Positions 33,520 through 43,695 of a stretch of 52,561 nt of DNA are shown piece by piece. This DNA comes from Actinomyces succiniciruminis (GTDB lineage Bacteria > Actinomycetota > Actinomycetes > Actinomycetales > Actinomycetaceae): contig NZ_LK995482.1 in assembly GCF_900002405.1 (NCBI RefSeq), forward strand, positions 1 to 52,561, written 5' to 3'. The translations under genes were made by a program, and so were the position numbers. Each line of letters opens with the position of its first letter. Position 1 is the stretch's first letter. The notes under the pieces are model-generated. The model was not told the origin of the DNA. It did not search any database and was given only the letters and a program-made list of their open reading frames with translations.

Positions 33520-33626
33520 GGTTTGGCCCCCGTAAGTCGGTTTGGATCGCCCCGGTAGCACACTGCGGCGCTCCAAACCGAAGGCAGGGGTCCGAACAGA
33601 GGATGGCGGTCCAAACGGGTTGGACG
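33520..33626. repeat. GGTTTGGA array, two forward then three inverted copies
   Basis: GGTTTGG starts at 33520 and 33539 (spacing 19). Inverted copies TCCAAACC, TCCGAAC and TCCAAACG start at 33572, 33591 and 33610 (spacing 19 and 19), and a forward GGTTGGAC lies at 33619. It occupies the gap between the SorC gene promoter and the end of glpC, and shows the same forward-then-inverted plan as the arrays at 21590 and 43218. Confidence 0.85.
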
Positions 33627-33640
33627 CGGTATCCGCGGGG

Positions 33641-35011
33641 TCAGCGCGCCCGGTCGGCGCGCTCCGGCTTGGGCTCGATGCCGGCCAGCCGGGACAGGCC
33701 GTAGGCGGCGTGCAGCACCCAGATCGGGTGGACCGTCTTGACGCCGCTGGACTGCTCGATCTGCCAACGGCAGGTCTCGGTGTCGCACACCGCCAGGTTC
33801 GGGTTCACCTCACGCACGATGTCGAACAGGGGTCCGCCGACCGCCTGGGCGACGTCGTACTTCTCCTTCTTCAACCCGTAGGTGCCTGCGATGCCGCAGC
33901 AGGCCCGACCGGACTCGACCACGTGGAAGCCCGGCACCAGTTCCATGAGCTCGATCGCGGGCATCCCCATGTTCTGTCCCTTGAGCTGGCAGGGGGCGTG
34001 ATAGGCGACCGTGGCGTCGATGCGGCGGAAGTGGTGCGGCAACTCACCGGCGTCGTCCAGGTCGCGCAGGAACTCCGACAGCTCCACGGTCCGCGGGGAC
34101 ACGTCGGCGAGTACCTCGGCGTCCACGCCCATGATCTCGTGGGCCTCGTGCTTGAGCATGCCGGCGCAGGAGCCGGAGGAGGAAACGATCGTCAGGTCCT
34201 TGCCGGCCGCCGCCAGCTGCTCGCACAACTTGACCACGTTGGCCGACGCCTGCCCGTACAGGCCGTTGGACTGGGCGGCCAGGCCGCAGCAGCCCTGCTT
34301 GGGCACGATCACCTCATAGCCGATGTGCTCAAGCACCTCGATGGCGCGCTTGGAGGTCTCCACCTCGAAGTAGCCACCGGCGCAGCCGTGGAAGAACACG
34401 ATCGGCCCGCGCGAGCCGGCGGGCACCAGCGTGCGGGCCCGCTTGGTGCGACGGCGCAGCCAGCCGGCCAGCGACTGCGGCTGTGCGTGCGGCATGGGCG
34501 CGTCGCGGTGCACCCCGACCGTCTTCTCCATGACCACGCGGATGGGCTTGTTGGCCAGTGCGGCGTTGGCCAGCGGCGCGATCGGGGTCATCACCTTGCC
34601 CATCAGGGTGGTCTGGGTGATCAGCCGGTCGCGCACGGGCACAGCGTTGTTCTGCGCGCGCATGACGGCGCGGGCCTGGTTGTTCAGCTCGGCGATCTTC
34701 ACGCCCTGCGGGCACACCCGCGTGCAGGTGCCGCAGGAGGAGCAGTAGTCGATGGAGTGGTCCACGCTCTCCCCGTTGCGGTAGCGCTCCGCCTGCGGGC
34801 CGACGAACTTCGGGCCGGGGAACAGGTCGGTGACCTCCATGACCGGGCACATCGTCTCGCAGATGGTGCACTTGACGCAGCAGTCAAGGCTGGCTCGAGC
34901 CAGCGAGTGGGCGGCGGTTTCGACGGCGGCGGCGCCGCTCTTGACCCGCGCCCCGCCCTTGCCGGGCAGCGGCAGGTCCCAGCGCTGAGCCAGGGTGTCG
35001 ACGTCGAACAT
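33641..35011 (-). CDS. glpC: Anaerobic glycerol-3-phosphate dehydrogenase subunit C
   Basis: This 456-residue Fe-S subunit anchors GlpAB and passes electrons to menaquinone. Two 4Fe-4S clusters are indicated by CTICETMCPV and CSSCGTCTRVCPQG near the N-terminus, and two CCG domains by PKQGCCGLAAQSNG and GRACCGIAGTYG, with a third Cys-rich DTETCRW. The length is slightly above E. coli GlpC (396). Its start overlaps the glpB stop by one base (TGATG), so glpA-glpB-glpC form one operon. It ends just before a repeat array. Confidence 0.92.
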   Translation of the reverse strand: MFDVDTLAQRWDLPLPGKGGARVKSGAAAVETAAHSLARASLDCCVKCTICETMCPVMEVTDLFPGPKFVGPQAERYRNGESVDHSIDYCSSCGTCTRVCPQGVKIAELNNQARAVMRAQNNAVPVRDRLITQTTLMGKVMTPIAPLANAALANKPIRVVMEKTVGVHRDAPMPHAQPQSLAGWLRRRTKRARTLVPAGSRGPIVFFHGCAGGYFEVETSKRAIEVLEHIGYEVIVPKQGCCGLAAQSNGLYGQASANVVKLCEQLAAAGKDLTIVSSSGSCAGMLKHEAHEIMGVDAEVLADVSPRTVELSEFLRDLDDAGELPHHFRRIDATVAYHAPCQLKGQNMGMPAIELMELVPGFHVVESGRACCGIAGTYGLKKEKYDVAQAVGGPLFDIVREVNPNLAVCDTETCRWQIEQSSGVKTVHPIWVLHAAYGLSRLAGIEPKPERADRAR

Positions 35012-36465
35012 CAGTCCTGCTCCTTCGTTACGTTCAAGCTGTCGTTGTTTGCGTCCGGGGCCGCGTCGTGGCCGAGCTCGGCCATCACCGCGGCGGCCGC
35101 CGCCTCGGCCGAGCCGAGCGCAATGCCCTCCCCGGACTTCTCACTCCAGCGCACCGCGCCGGCCAGCACCCCGCCGGCGGCATGGACACCGGCCAGTACG
35201 GGGGTGCCATCGGGGCCGAGCGGCCGCATCTGCGCATCGACCGCCACGCCCACGCGGAACAGTCCCTGGGGCGCGCCCCAGTAGTCGTGGTGGATCAGGC
35301 GGCGCAGGTTCTCCTGCCCATCCGCGCTGACCCCGGCCAGCGGCAGGCCCAACACCGTGTCGGTGACCTGCCCGTGGGAGTCCATGGTCAGGGCCCCGGA
35401 CTCGAAGCCGCCGGCGGCCAGGATGAAGGCGTCGGCACGGTGCTCGCGGGGTCGGCCCGCGGCCGCACTGGTGACGGATACCAGTCGGCCGCCCTCGATG
35501 CGGCTGTCGACGACGCGTGCCCCCATGACCACGCGCACGCGCTCGGCGGAGGCGAGCCGGTCCAGCCAGTGCTCCAGCCGCAGCCCGGGTACCGACGGCG
35601 GAACCAGGGGAATCTCGCCGACGGGCGCACCGAGGCGGTCGGCGAGTTCCCGGAAGACGCCGGGGCGGTTCAGCCCGAGCACGGCGGGCAGCAGCACGGT
35701 CTCGCCGTCGCGCACCTTGCCGTCCAGCAGGCGGGCGAGCCGGTCGATCCCGTCCGGGTGGTCCAGGGCACGGGCATGCCCGACCGCGTTGGTGTCACTC
35801 TCGCCCGCGCGGGCCTCGAAGTCGACGGTGATGGCGCGCGCCTGCACGCGTCCGCCGCCGGGCAGTTCGGCGCGGCCCAGGTTCCCGGCCACCATGTCGG
35901 CGGTGAAGTCCTTGAGCCGGGCCAGACCGACCACCAAGTAGCGGCCGCCGTCGTGCAGCACGGACGCCTGCATGGAGGGCTGCACCAGCAGGGTGGGGCG
36001 CACGGCCCCCAGCGCCGTGGGCAGCCACAGGTTCGCGGGTCCCTCGCCGCTGTTCGCGGCGGAGCCGCCCGGCCCCGTGCCGGCGCCCTCCGCGGCGCCG
36101 TCCGGGCGCGCAGTCAGCAGGTCGGGGCCGACCAGGTCCGCGAAGCGATCCACGCCGGCAGCAGTGGCGTCCCGGCCGATCACCCGATAGGGGTGCCCCT
36201 CCGGCAGCAGGTCGGCTGCGGCAATGGCGGCGTAGGGGTGGGTGATGGCGCGGCGTGCGGCTCGCTCCGACTCGCCTCCGGCTCCCGGACCGGCCGGTCC
36301 GGCCGCGCCGCCGAGCCGTCCGAGCACGTCGATGGTTCCGGGCGACAGGGCCAGCCCGCCCATACCCTTGGTGACCAGGGTGACGCCGGCTCCGGCCCGG
36401 CGCAGCCGCAGGGCGGCCGCGTAGCCGGCAATCCCGGCGCCGATGACGACGACGTCGCTGTTCAT
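35011..36465 (-). CDS. glpB: Anaerobic glycerol-3-phosphate dehydrogenase subunit B
   Basis: This 484-residue flavoprotein subunit starts with the FAD-binding motif VVVIGAGIAGYAAALRLRRA. The middle has PSMQASVLHDGGRYLVVGLA, and the C-terminus contains the second nucleotide-binding block LAGVHAAGGVLAGAV. The protein supports the GlpA catalytic subunit and is longer than E. coli GlpB (419) because of Gly/Ala-rich insertions near residues 50 and 115. It overlaps glpA by four bases (ATGA) and glpC by one base, so translation is coupled through the operon. Confidence 0.9.
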   Translation of the reverse strand: MNSDVVVIGAGIAGYAAALRLRRAGAGVTLVTKGMGGLALSPGTIDVLGRLGGAAGPAGPGAGGESERAARRAITHPYAAIAAADLLPEGHPYRVIGRDATAAGVDRFADLVGPDLLTARPDGAAEGAGTGPGGSAANSGEGPANLWLPTALGAVRPTLLVQPSMQASVLHDGGRYLVVGLARLKDFTADMVAGNLGRAELPGGGRVQARAITVDFEARAGESDTNAVGHARALDHPDGIDRLARLLDGKVRDGETVLLPAVLGLNRPGVFRELADRLGAPVGEIPLVPPSVPGLRLEHWLDRLASAERVRVVMGARVVDSRIEGGRLVSVTSAAAGRPREHRADAFILAAGGFESGALTMDSHGQVTDTVLGLPLAGVSADGQENLRRLIHHDYWGAPQGLFRVGVAVDAQMRPLGPDGTPVLAGVHAAGGVLAGAVRWSEKSGEGIALGSAEAAAAAVMAELGHDAAPDANNDSLNVTKEQD

Positions 36466-38210
36466 GCACGTACCTCCTGCTTGGCTGCGGCGGTGGCGCG
36501 GGTCGCGCCGGCGAGGGCCGCGGCCTCGGCGTCGAGCCGGGGAGCTGCGGCCAGGGCGGCCAGGGCCTCCGCCAGTTCGTCGGGCCGCTGCTCGCCGTCC
36601 TCGGCGTTCTCAATCGGGGTGGCCGCGGCGGCGGGGGCCGCGGCGGTGGGCAGGTCCTCGACGTCGAGCGTGCCCTGCAGCATCCAGAAGTCCAGGGCCG
36701 CCTCGCGGACCTGCTCGCCGTGCAGGATGGACCACAGCCCGATCCAGCGGTGACGTAGGAAGGTGCGCAGCAGTTCGGTCGCCTCGGCGGCATCGGTACG
36801 CCCCTGGCACACGTGTACGCCGGCCACGCGGGCGGCGCAGAAGCCGCCCTGGCACGGGCCCATGCCGATGCGCAACTGGCGGCGCAGGTCGTCGAAGGAG
36901 GCGTCGGGCTGCTCGTCCATCAGGTCGGTGAGCATCTTGCGGGTGACCAGTTCGCACTCGCAGATGATCTGGCCCTCCAGCCGATCCTGCTCCCGGGCCG
37001 CCAGCCGGTGGGTGATGCGGTAGTTGTGGCCGGACTCGGAGCCGGGGACGGACTCGGTGTCCGTGGTGCACGGCCGCTCCACGCCCAACTCGGCGCAGAC
37101 TGCGTCGACCGTGTTCTTGGCCATCAGCCGGTAGGTGGTCAGCTTGCCGCCGGCCACGGTGATCAGCCCGGCCAGGCCCTCGGCCTCGCTGTGCCGCAGC
37201 ACGGTCATGCCGCGGCTCATGTGGCGGGTATCGGTGCCGGATACGCGCTTGTCGCGCACCAGTGGCCGGGCGCCGGCCCAGGCGTGCACCAACCGTGTCT
37301 GCCGGAACCCGGGGATGAGGACCTCGCCGGCGTCGAGCATCTGGGCGACCTCTTCACGGGGAATCGGGATGTGATCGGGGTCGGGGATGCGACTGTCGGT
37401 GGTGCCGATGATGGACACCGTGTGGTCGGGGACGAGGATGTCGCCGTCGGCGGGGTAGACGCAGCGATTGATGACGTGGTTGACCAGCCGGTGGTTGACG
37501 GCGATCATGATGCCCGCGCCGGCCACGATCTCCACCGCCTCGGAGCCGGCCATGGCGGCCAAGCGCCCGCCCCAGGGGCCGGCGGCGTTGACGACCATGG
37601 CACAGGAGATGGTCAGGTCCTCGCCGGTCTTGAGCCCATGGGCCCGTACGGCGACGACGCGGCGGTCTTCCCCCTCGCCCTCGACCACCAGGTCGGTGAC
37701 CTCGTGGTAGGTGAGGATCTCGGCACCGTGAGCTCGGGCCGAGCGGGCGGCGCCCCACACCATCTGCCAGCCGTCCACGGCGGCGTCGTTGACGGCGAAG
37801 GCTCGCTTGATGCCGGGGTTCAGGCGCGGCTCCAGCCGCAGCGCCTCGGACAGGCTCAACTCCTCGCAGGCGACGCCGGTCTCCTGCGCGCCGATGAGGA
37901 AGCGGTCGGAGAATTCCAGGTCGTCCTCGGGGGTGACGACGAACATGCCGCCGGTGCGCTCGACGGCGTCGGCGTGGATGCGGGAGACGATGGCGTTCTC
38001 CTCGGCGCACTCGCGGGCGGAGCCGGGGTCGGATACGACGTAGCGGCCGCCGGAGTGCAGCAGCCCATGGAAGCGGCCGGAGGTGCCCTGTGCCAGGTCG
38101 GCGCGCTCCAGCAGCACGACGCTCAGGCCACGCATGGCGGCGTCGCGGGCGACCCCGACGCCGGTGGCGCCGCCGCCGACGACGACCACGTCGGCAGTCA
38201 TGGCTCTCAC
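36462..38210 (-). CDS. glpA: Anaerobic glycerol-3-phosphate dehydrogenase subunit A
   Basis: This 582-residue catalytic subunit oxidises glycerol-3-phosphate to dihydroxyacetone phosphate. It opens with the FAD motif VVVVGGGATGVGVARDAA. The DAO core has YPADGDILVPDHTVSIIGTT, and the C-terminal BFD-like Fe-S domain has CECE with CQGGFCAARV. An Ala/Pro-rich tail of about 60 residues extends beyond the E. coli end (542). I chose the GTG at 38210, nine bases after AGGAGG; the ATG at 38201 is possible. It is the first gene of glpABC and divergent from glpF across 389 bases. Confidence 0.93.
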   Translation of the reverse strand: MRAMTADVVVVGGGATGVGVARDAAMRGLSVVLLERADLAQGTSGRFHGLLHSGGRYVVSDPGSARECAEENAIVSRIHADAVERTGGMFVVTPEDDLEFSDRFLIGAQETGVACEELSLSEALRLEPRLNPGIKRAFAVNDAAVDGWQMVWGAARSARAHGAEILTYHEVTDLVVEGEGEDRRVVAVRAHGLKTGEDLTISCAMVVNAAGPWGGRLAAMAGSEAVEIVAGAGIMIAVNHRLVNHVINRCVYPADGDILVPDHTVSIIGTTDSRIPDPDHIPIPREEVAQMLDAGEVLIPGFRQTRLVHAWAGARPLVRDKRVSGTDTRHMSRGMTVLRHSEAEGLAGLITVAGGKLTTYRLMAKNTVDAVCAELGVERPCTTDTESVPGSESGHNYRITHRLAAREQDRLEGQIICECELVTRKMLTDLMDEQPDASFDDLRRQLRIGMGPCQGGFCAARVAGVHVCQGRTDAAEATELLRTFLRHRWIGLWSILHGEQVREAALDFWMLQGTLDVEDLPTAAAPAAAATPIENAEDGEQRPDELAEALAALAAAPRLDAEAAALAGATRATAAAKQEVRA

Positions 38211-38599
38211 TTTTTAGGACCTCCTCGTCCAGCTCGGCGGGGCGGCCACGCCGGGCCACCCGAACTGTTTGTCGTTTTCATGACTACACGGCGTCGGGAG
38301 CTCGTGCACGCCGAATGCGCAAACGTTCACCGCGCGACACGGCGGCGCGCACCTATTTCCCGTAACAATCAGACAAACCCGCTTTTTTCTTTGCAAATCC
38401 GCCGACTTCGCAACTGAGTTTCACCTCACCAACCTTCCGTTCCGGCGGTGCGAAGCTCCGAATCGGGGTCCGCCGTCGAGTACTTTCTAGGGTGTTCGGG
38501 CACAGCAACGACTCCGCCCGATCCTTCGTGGAACGCGGGCGGCGGCAGGCCGCTCGCCCTACACATCGAGCACGCTGTCGTGCAGAAAGTGAGCAGGCC
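38211..38599. promoter_or_regulatory. glpABC-glpFK divergent promoter region
   Basis: This 389-base region holds the start signals of both glycerol operons. It contains an AT-richer block (38365-38400, with TTTTTTCTTTGC) that stands out from the surrounding DNA, and a dyad-like pair CTTCGCA (about 38406) with TGCGAAG (about 38449). The frame of a longer glpF reading would run into it, but that start is not supported. I could not assign exact promoters, and no copy of the short-motif arrays is present. Confidence 0.5.
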
Positions 38600-39334
38600 A
38601 TGAGTCTCGCCCAGATCTTCCTATCGGAGTTCTTCGGGACGTTCATCCTCATCCTCTTTGGTGCCGGCGTCTGCGCCGCCGTCAATCTCCCCAAGTCCAA
38701 GGCGCAGGGATCCGGCTGGATCGTCATCGCCTTCGGATGGGGCCTGGCGGTCTTCATGGGCGTCTACGCCGCCTACGCCACCGGCGGTCACCTGAACCCG
38801 GCGGTCACCATCGGCCTGGCCGTAGCCGGCAAGGACCTGGCGGCGGGTGTCCCTGCCACCGCCGCCAACATCTGCATCTACATCCTCGCCCAGATGCTGG
38901 GCGCCATCGTCGGCGCTGTCGCCGCCTGGCTGGCCTACAAGAAGCACTTCGACGAGCAGGCCCCCGGCGAGGTCAAGCTCAGCTGCTTCTCCACCGGCCC
39001 CGGCATCCGCTCCTACGGCTGGAACGTCGTCACCGAGGCCATCGGCACCTTCGCCCTGGTCTCCTGGGTGATCTACAACGGCAAGTCCCCCTCCGAGCTC
39101 GGCCCGCTGGCGGTGGCTTTCGTGATCGTCGCCATCGGCCTGTCGCTGGGTGGCCCCACCGGCTACGCCATCAACCCCGCCCGTGACCTGGGTCCGCGCA
39201 TCGCCTACGCGTTCCTGCCGATCCCGGGCAAGGGCTCCGCGGACTGGGCCTACTCCTGGGTGCCGGTGGTCGGCCCGCTCATCGGCGGCGTCGTCGCCGG
39301 TCTGCTGATCCCGAACATGGCCGGGCTGTTCTGA
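38600..39334 (+). CDS. glpF: Glycerol uptake facilitator (aquaglyceroporin)
   Basis: This 244-residue channel of the MIP family lets glycerol diffuse into the cell. The two NPA motifs lie in GGHLNPAVTIG (66-68) and GYAINPARDLGPR (192-194). The Asp directly after NPAR is the hallmark of glycerol facilitators as opposed to water-only aquaporins. Six membrane helices and two half-helices fit the length. The ATG at 38600 begins the first helix (MSLAQIFLSEFFGTF); a 36-codon upstream extension has no homology. It lies 44 bases before glpK in the same operon. Confidence 0.94.
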   Translation: MSLAQIFLSEFFGTFILILFGAGVCAAVNLPKSKAQGSGWIVIAFGWGLAVFMGVYAAYATGGHLNPAVTIGLAVAGKDLAAGVPATAANICIYILAQMLGAIVGAVAAWLAYKKHFDEQAPGEVKLSCFSTGPGIRSYGWNVVTEAIGTFALVSWVIYNGKSPSELGPLAVAFVIVAIGLSLGGPTGYAINPARDLGPRIAYAFLPIPGKGSADWAYSWVPVVGPLIGGVVAGLLIPNMAGLF

Positions 39335-39378
39335 CACTCGCCCGCAATCACAATGAAGTGAACTGAAAGGACTCGTTC

Positions 39379-40917
<1,539 letters not shown>

Positions 40918-40993
40918 GCGCCGGCGTCGGGGCCGCGTGAGTCCCAAGCCGGCTGACGCGACCTCAACCCGAGCGCCCGCACACCGAAATCTG

Positions 40994-41028
40994 CTGGGGC
41001 CCGGCACCGTGATGGTGCCGGGCCCCAG
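40994..41028 (+). terminator. Strong hairpin after glpK
   Basis: CTGGGGCCCGGCACC (40994-41008) and GGTGCCGGGCCCCAG (41014-41028) form a perfect 15-bp stem with the five-base loop GTGAT, 76 bases after the glpK stop. It lacks a U-run. It should end the glpFK transcript and separates it from the lactate permease gene. Confidence 0.85.
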
Positions 41029-41213
41029 TGCCTACCCGGCAAACCCGGCCCCTTGCGGGCGGTGCCGCATCAGGTTCCCCAATCAGGTTTCCCAAGCCTC
41101 ATGTGACGAGAGCGAATTGATGTGATAATTCAATAGTGGCCGTCGTCGCACGGCCTCGTCACGATCCCAACCGACTTCGACACCGTCGTCGCCCACCCCG
41201 CCCGGAACAGCTC

Positions 41214-42890
41214 ATGACACTTACAGCATCCCTGCTCGCCACGGCCTTCACGCCCTCGACGACCGCCGTCGGCGGCAATGTCTTCCTCACCGCGATCATC
41301 GGCCTCCTGCCACTGATCGCGTTCTTCGTGCTCATGGGCGCCTTCAAGGTCGCCACCCACTGGTGCGCGATCATCTCCCTGGCGCTTTCCGCCGTGATCG
41401 CCGTCGCCGCCTTCCACATGCCGGTGGGGATGACGGCGCTGTCGGCCACGCAGGGCCTGGCCATGGGCTTCGTGCCGATCATCTACATCATCATCGCCGC
41501 CGTCTGGCTGTACAACCTCACCGAGACCTCCGGCCGCAGCCAGGACCTGAAGGCCGTGTTCAACGCCATCGGCAAGGGCGACCAGCGCGCCCAGGCCCTG
41601 ATCGTGGCCTTCTGCTTCTGCGGCCTGCTGGAGGGGCTGGCCGGTTTCGGCGCGCCCGTGGCGATCACCGCCGCCATGCTGGTGACCCTGGGGGTGCCCA
41701 AGCTCAAGGCCGCGATCACCACCATCGTGGGCAACGGCATCTACGTCGGCTTCGGTGCCATGTCCATCCCGGCAACCACCGCCGGGAACCTGGGCGGCGA
41801 GGACCCGGTGTCCGTCGCCCAGAACATGGGTCACCTGACCTCGCTCATCTGCGTGCTGGTGCCCTTCCTGCTGCTGTTCATCCTCGACGGCGCCCGCGGG
41901 GTGCGGCAGTTGTGGCCGCTGGCGCTGGTGGCCGGCATCGCGGCCGGCATCGGCCATTTCGTCACCCCCAGCCTCTCCTACGAACTGACCTCGGTGGTGG
42001 GCGCACTGCTCGCCTTCGCCGCCTGCTACCTGTTCCTGCTGGCCTGGACGCCGCGTACACCCGATGAGTACCACTCGGAGATCGACGGCGCCGACAAGCC
42101 CGACCGCGAGCGCGTCATCCTGGCGCTGCTGCCCTACGTGCTCGTGGTGGTCATCATCGCCATCACCAAGCTGTGGAAGCTCGGCGTGGATCTGTCCGCC
42201 GTCCTGTCCGGCACCGATATCAAGATCCCCTGGCCGGGCGTGTACGGCAACCTGCTCACCGCCGACGGCGAGGCCTCCAGTTCCGCGGTCTACAACCTGC
42301 AGACGCTGTCCAACCCGGGCACCTGGATCCTGCTCACTGCGGTGATCGTGTGCATCGTCTACGGCACCCGTTCCTCGGGCGGACGCTTCCAGACCTCCAT
42401 CGGCGCCATGTTCGCGGTGCTGCCGCGCACGATCTACACGCTGCGCATGTCCATCCTGACCATCGCCTCCGTGATGGCCCTGGCCTACGTCATGAACTTC
42501 TCCGGCCAGACCACGGCCGTGGGCGCCGCCCTGGCCACCACCGGCGCGGCCTTCGCCTTCCTGTCCCCCGTGCTGGGCTGGGTCGGCACGGCGGTGGCGG
42601 GCTCGGCCACCAGCGCCGGCGCGCTGTTCGCCAACCTGCAGGCCACCGCCGCCGCACAGGCCCACCTGGACCCGCGCATTCTGCTGGCCGCCAACACCAT
42701 TGGCGGCGGCCTGGGCAAGATCGTCTCCCCGCAGAACCTGGCGGTGGTCACCACGGCCGTGGACGCCCCCGGCACCGACGCGGAGATCCTCAAGAAGGCC
42801 GCCCCCTACTCCATCGGGCTGCTGCTGGTGTTGTGCTGCCTGGTACTGGCCGCCTCCCAGGGCTGGCTGGGCGCCTACATGCCTGCGTGA
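41214..42890 (+). CDS. lctP: L-lactate permease (LctP family)
   Basis: This 558-residue membrane transporter of the lactate permease family has about 13 helices and the family blocks CGLLEGLAGFGAPVAITAAM, VSGQTTAVG-type SGQTTAVGAALATTGAAF, and GKIVSPQNLAVV near the C-terminus. It imports L-lactate with protons. The frame is open further upstream, but the ATG at 41214 begins the conserved protein; its ribosome binding site is weak. It precedes the lutABC genes on the same strand with an 800-base gap that holds a small reading frame and a repeat array, so the two units probably have separate promoters. Confidence 0.9.
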   Translation: MTLTASLLATAFTPSTTAVGGNVFLTAIIGLLPLIAFFVLMGAFKVATHWCAIISLALSAVIAVAAFHMPVGMTALSATQGLAMGFVPIIYIIIAAVWLYNLTETSGRSQDLKAVFNAIGKGDQRAQALIVAFCFCGLLEGLAGFGAPVAITAAMLVTLGVPKLKAAITTIVGNGIYVGFGAMSIPATTAGNLGGEDPVSVAQNMGHLTSLICVLVPFLLLFILDGARGVRQLWPLALVAGIAAGIGHFVTPSLSYELTSVVGALLAFAACYLFLLAWTPRTPDEYHSEIDGADKPDRERVILALLPYVLVVVIIAITKLWKLGVDLSAVLSGTDIKIPWPGVYGNLLTADGEASSSAVYNLQTLSNPGTWILLTAVIVCIVYGTRSSGGRFQTSIGAMFAVLPRTIYTLRMSILTIASVMALAYVMNFSGQTTAVGAALATTGAAFAFLSPVLGWVGTAVAGSATSAGALFANLQATAAAQAHLDPRILLAANTIGGGLGKIVSPQNLAVVTTAVDAPGTDAEILKKAAPYSIGLLLVLCCLVLAASQGWLGAYMPA

Positions 42891-42935
42891 CGATCACCGC
42901 GGGCACTGGGTGATGCCGCGACTACCACGCCCGAC

Positions 42936-43142
42936 TTGCTGTCGCCGATCTACCCCGACCTGCACCAATACGTTCCCCAGGACTGCACCTTCGTCACCGT
43001 CCCGGAGTCCGACGCGAACCAGATTCTCGACACCGAGAACGCCGACCTCGAGGGAGGGTCGGAGCGGTTCACCGTGGATGAGCTAGCACTGTCCACCGAG
43101 TGCAACCTCGTCGTCATGGTCGGCACCGGGCACTACTCCTGA
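42936..43142 (+). CDS. Small unrecognised reading frame, 68 residues
   Basis: A TTG-started frame encodes an acidic peptide containing LSPIYPDLHQYVPQDCTFV and ending in NLVVMVGTGHYS. I do not recognise it. Third-position GC is as high as in real genes, and the frame stays open back to the lctP stop without an ATG or GTG start. It may be a small protein, the tail of a decayed gene, or chance. It lies between lctP and a short-motif array, so it could have been cut when that array formed. Confidence 0.35.
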   Translation: MLSPIYPDLHQYVPQDCTFVTVPESDANQILDTENADLEGGSERFTVDELALSTECNLVVMVGTGHYS

Positions 43143-43217
43143 CGGCGTAACACCAGGTTCAAGGGGGCAAGGCTCGTAGGGTGGCAATTCCCGTAGGGGT
43201 CCCTTAAGCGGCGGGGC

Positions 43218-43350
43218 GACGGTTCGTACCTTCCGGTGGACGGTTCGTACCCTCCGGTGACGGTTCGGCACTCCAGGGTACGAACCGTCACCGAAGGGTA
43301 CGAAGCGCTGACGCCAAGTGCCGAAGCGTCGTCGGAAATGCCGAAGCGTC
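43218..43350. repeat. GACGGTTCGTACC array, three forward then four inverted copies
   Basis: GACGGTTCGTACC starts at 43218 and 43239, and a variant GACGGTTCGGCAC at 43259. Inverted copies GGTACGAACCGTC (43277-43289), GGTACGAAGCG (43297), then GTGCCGAAGCGTC (43318) and ATGCCGAAGCGTC (43338) follow. Spacing is 20-21 bp. The third forward and fourth inverted copies share the GCC/GGC variant, so variants are mirrored around the centre at about 43273. The surrounding gap (43143-43695) otherwise contains only the lut promoter region. Confidence 0.9.
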
Positions 43351-43695
43351 GGCGCCAGGCGGCCAACCGCAAACAGCCGCACACCCCGGGCACCACCCAG
43401 ACCCCACACCCGCACCCTCGAACCGGAAGAGTCAGCCAACGACATCGTCGGCCGCACACGGCAACAGGTGAGGAAAACCGAAGACCGGACTTGCGGAATG
43501 TGATCCAAAACGTGTCCGCTGCGGCACCCGCGCGGCCACTCGCCAGTCCGAACCGCGCCCACTTTTCCGCGAGATTTCAGGCCTCGCCCAGGGAGCTTGA
43601 AGGTGCTCGCGCCGACCGGTGGAGACGGCCCCGACGCCGTCCTAACCTGGTCACGGTTACGCCAATGCATTTCGTGGAGGAAAGGACCTCACACC

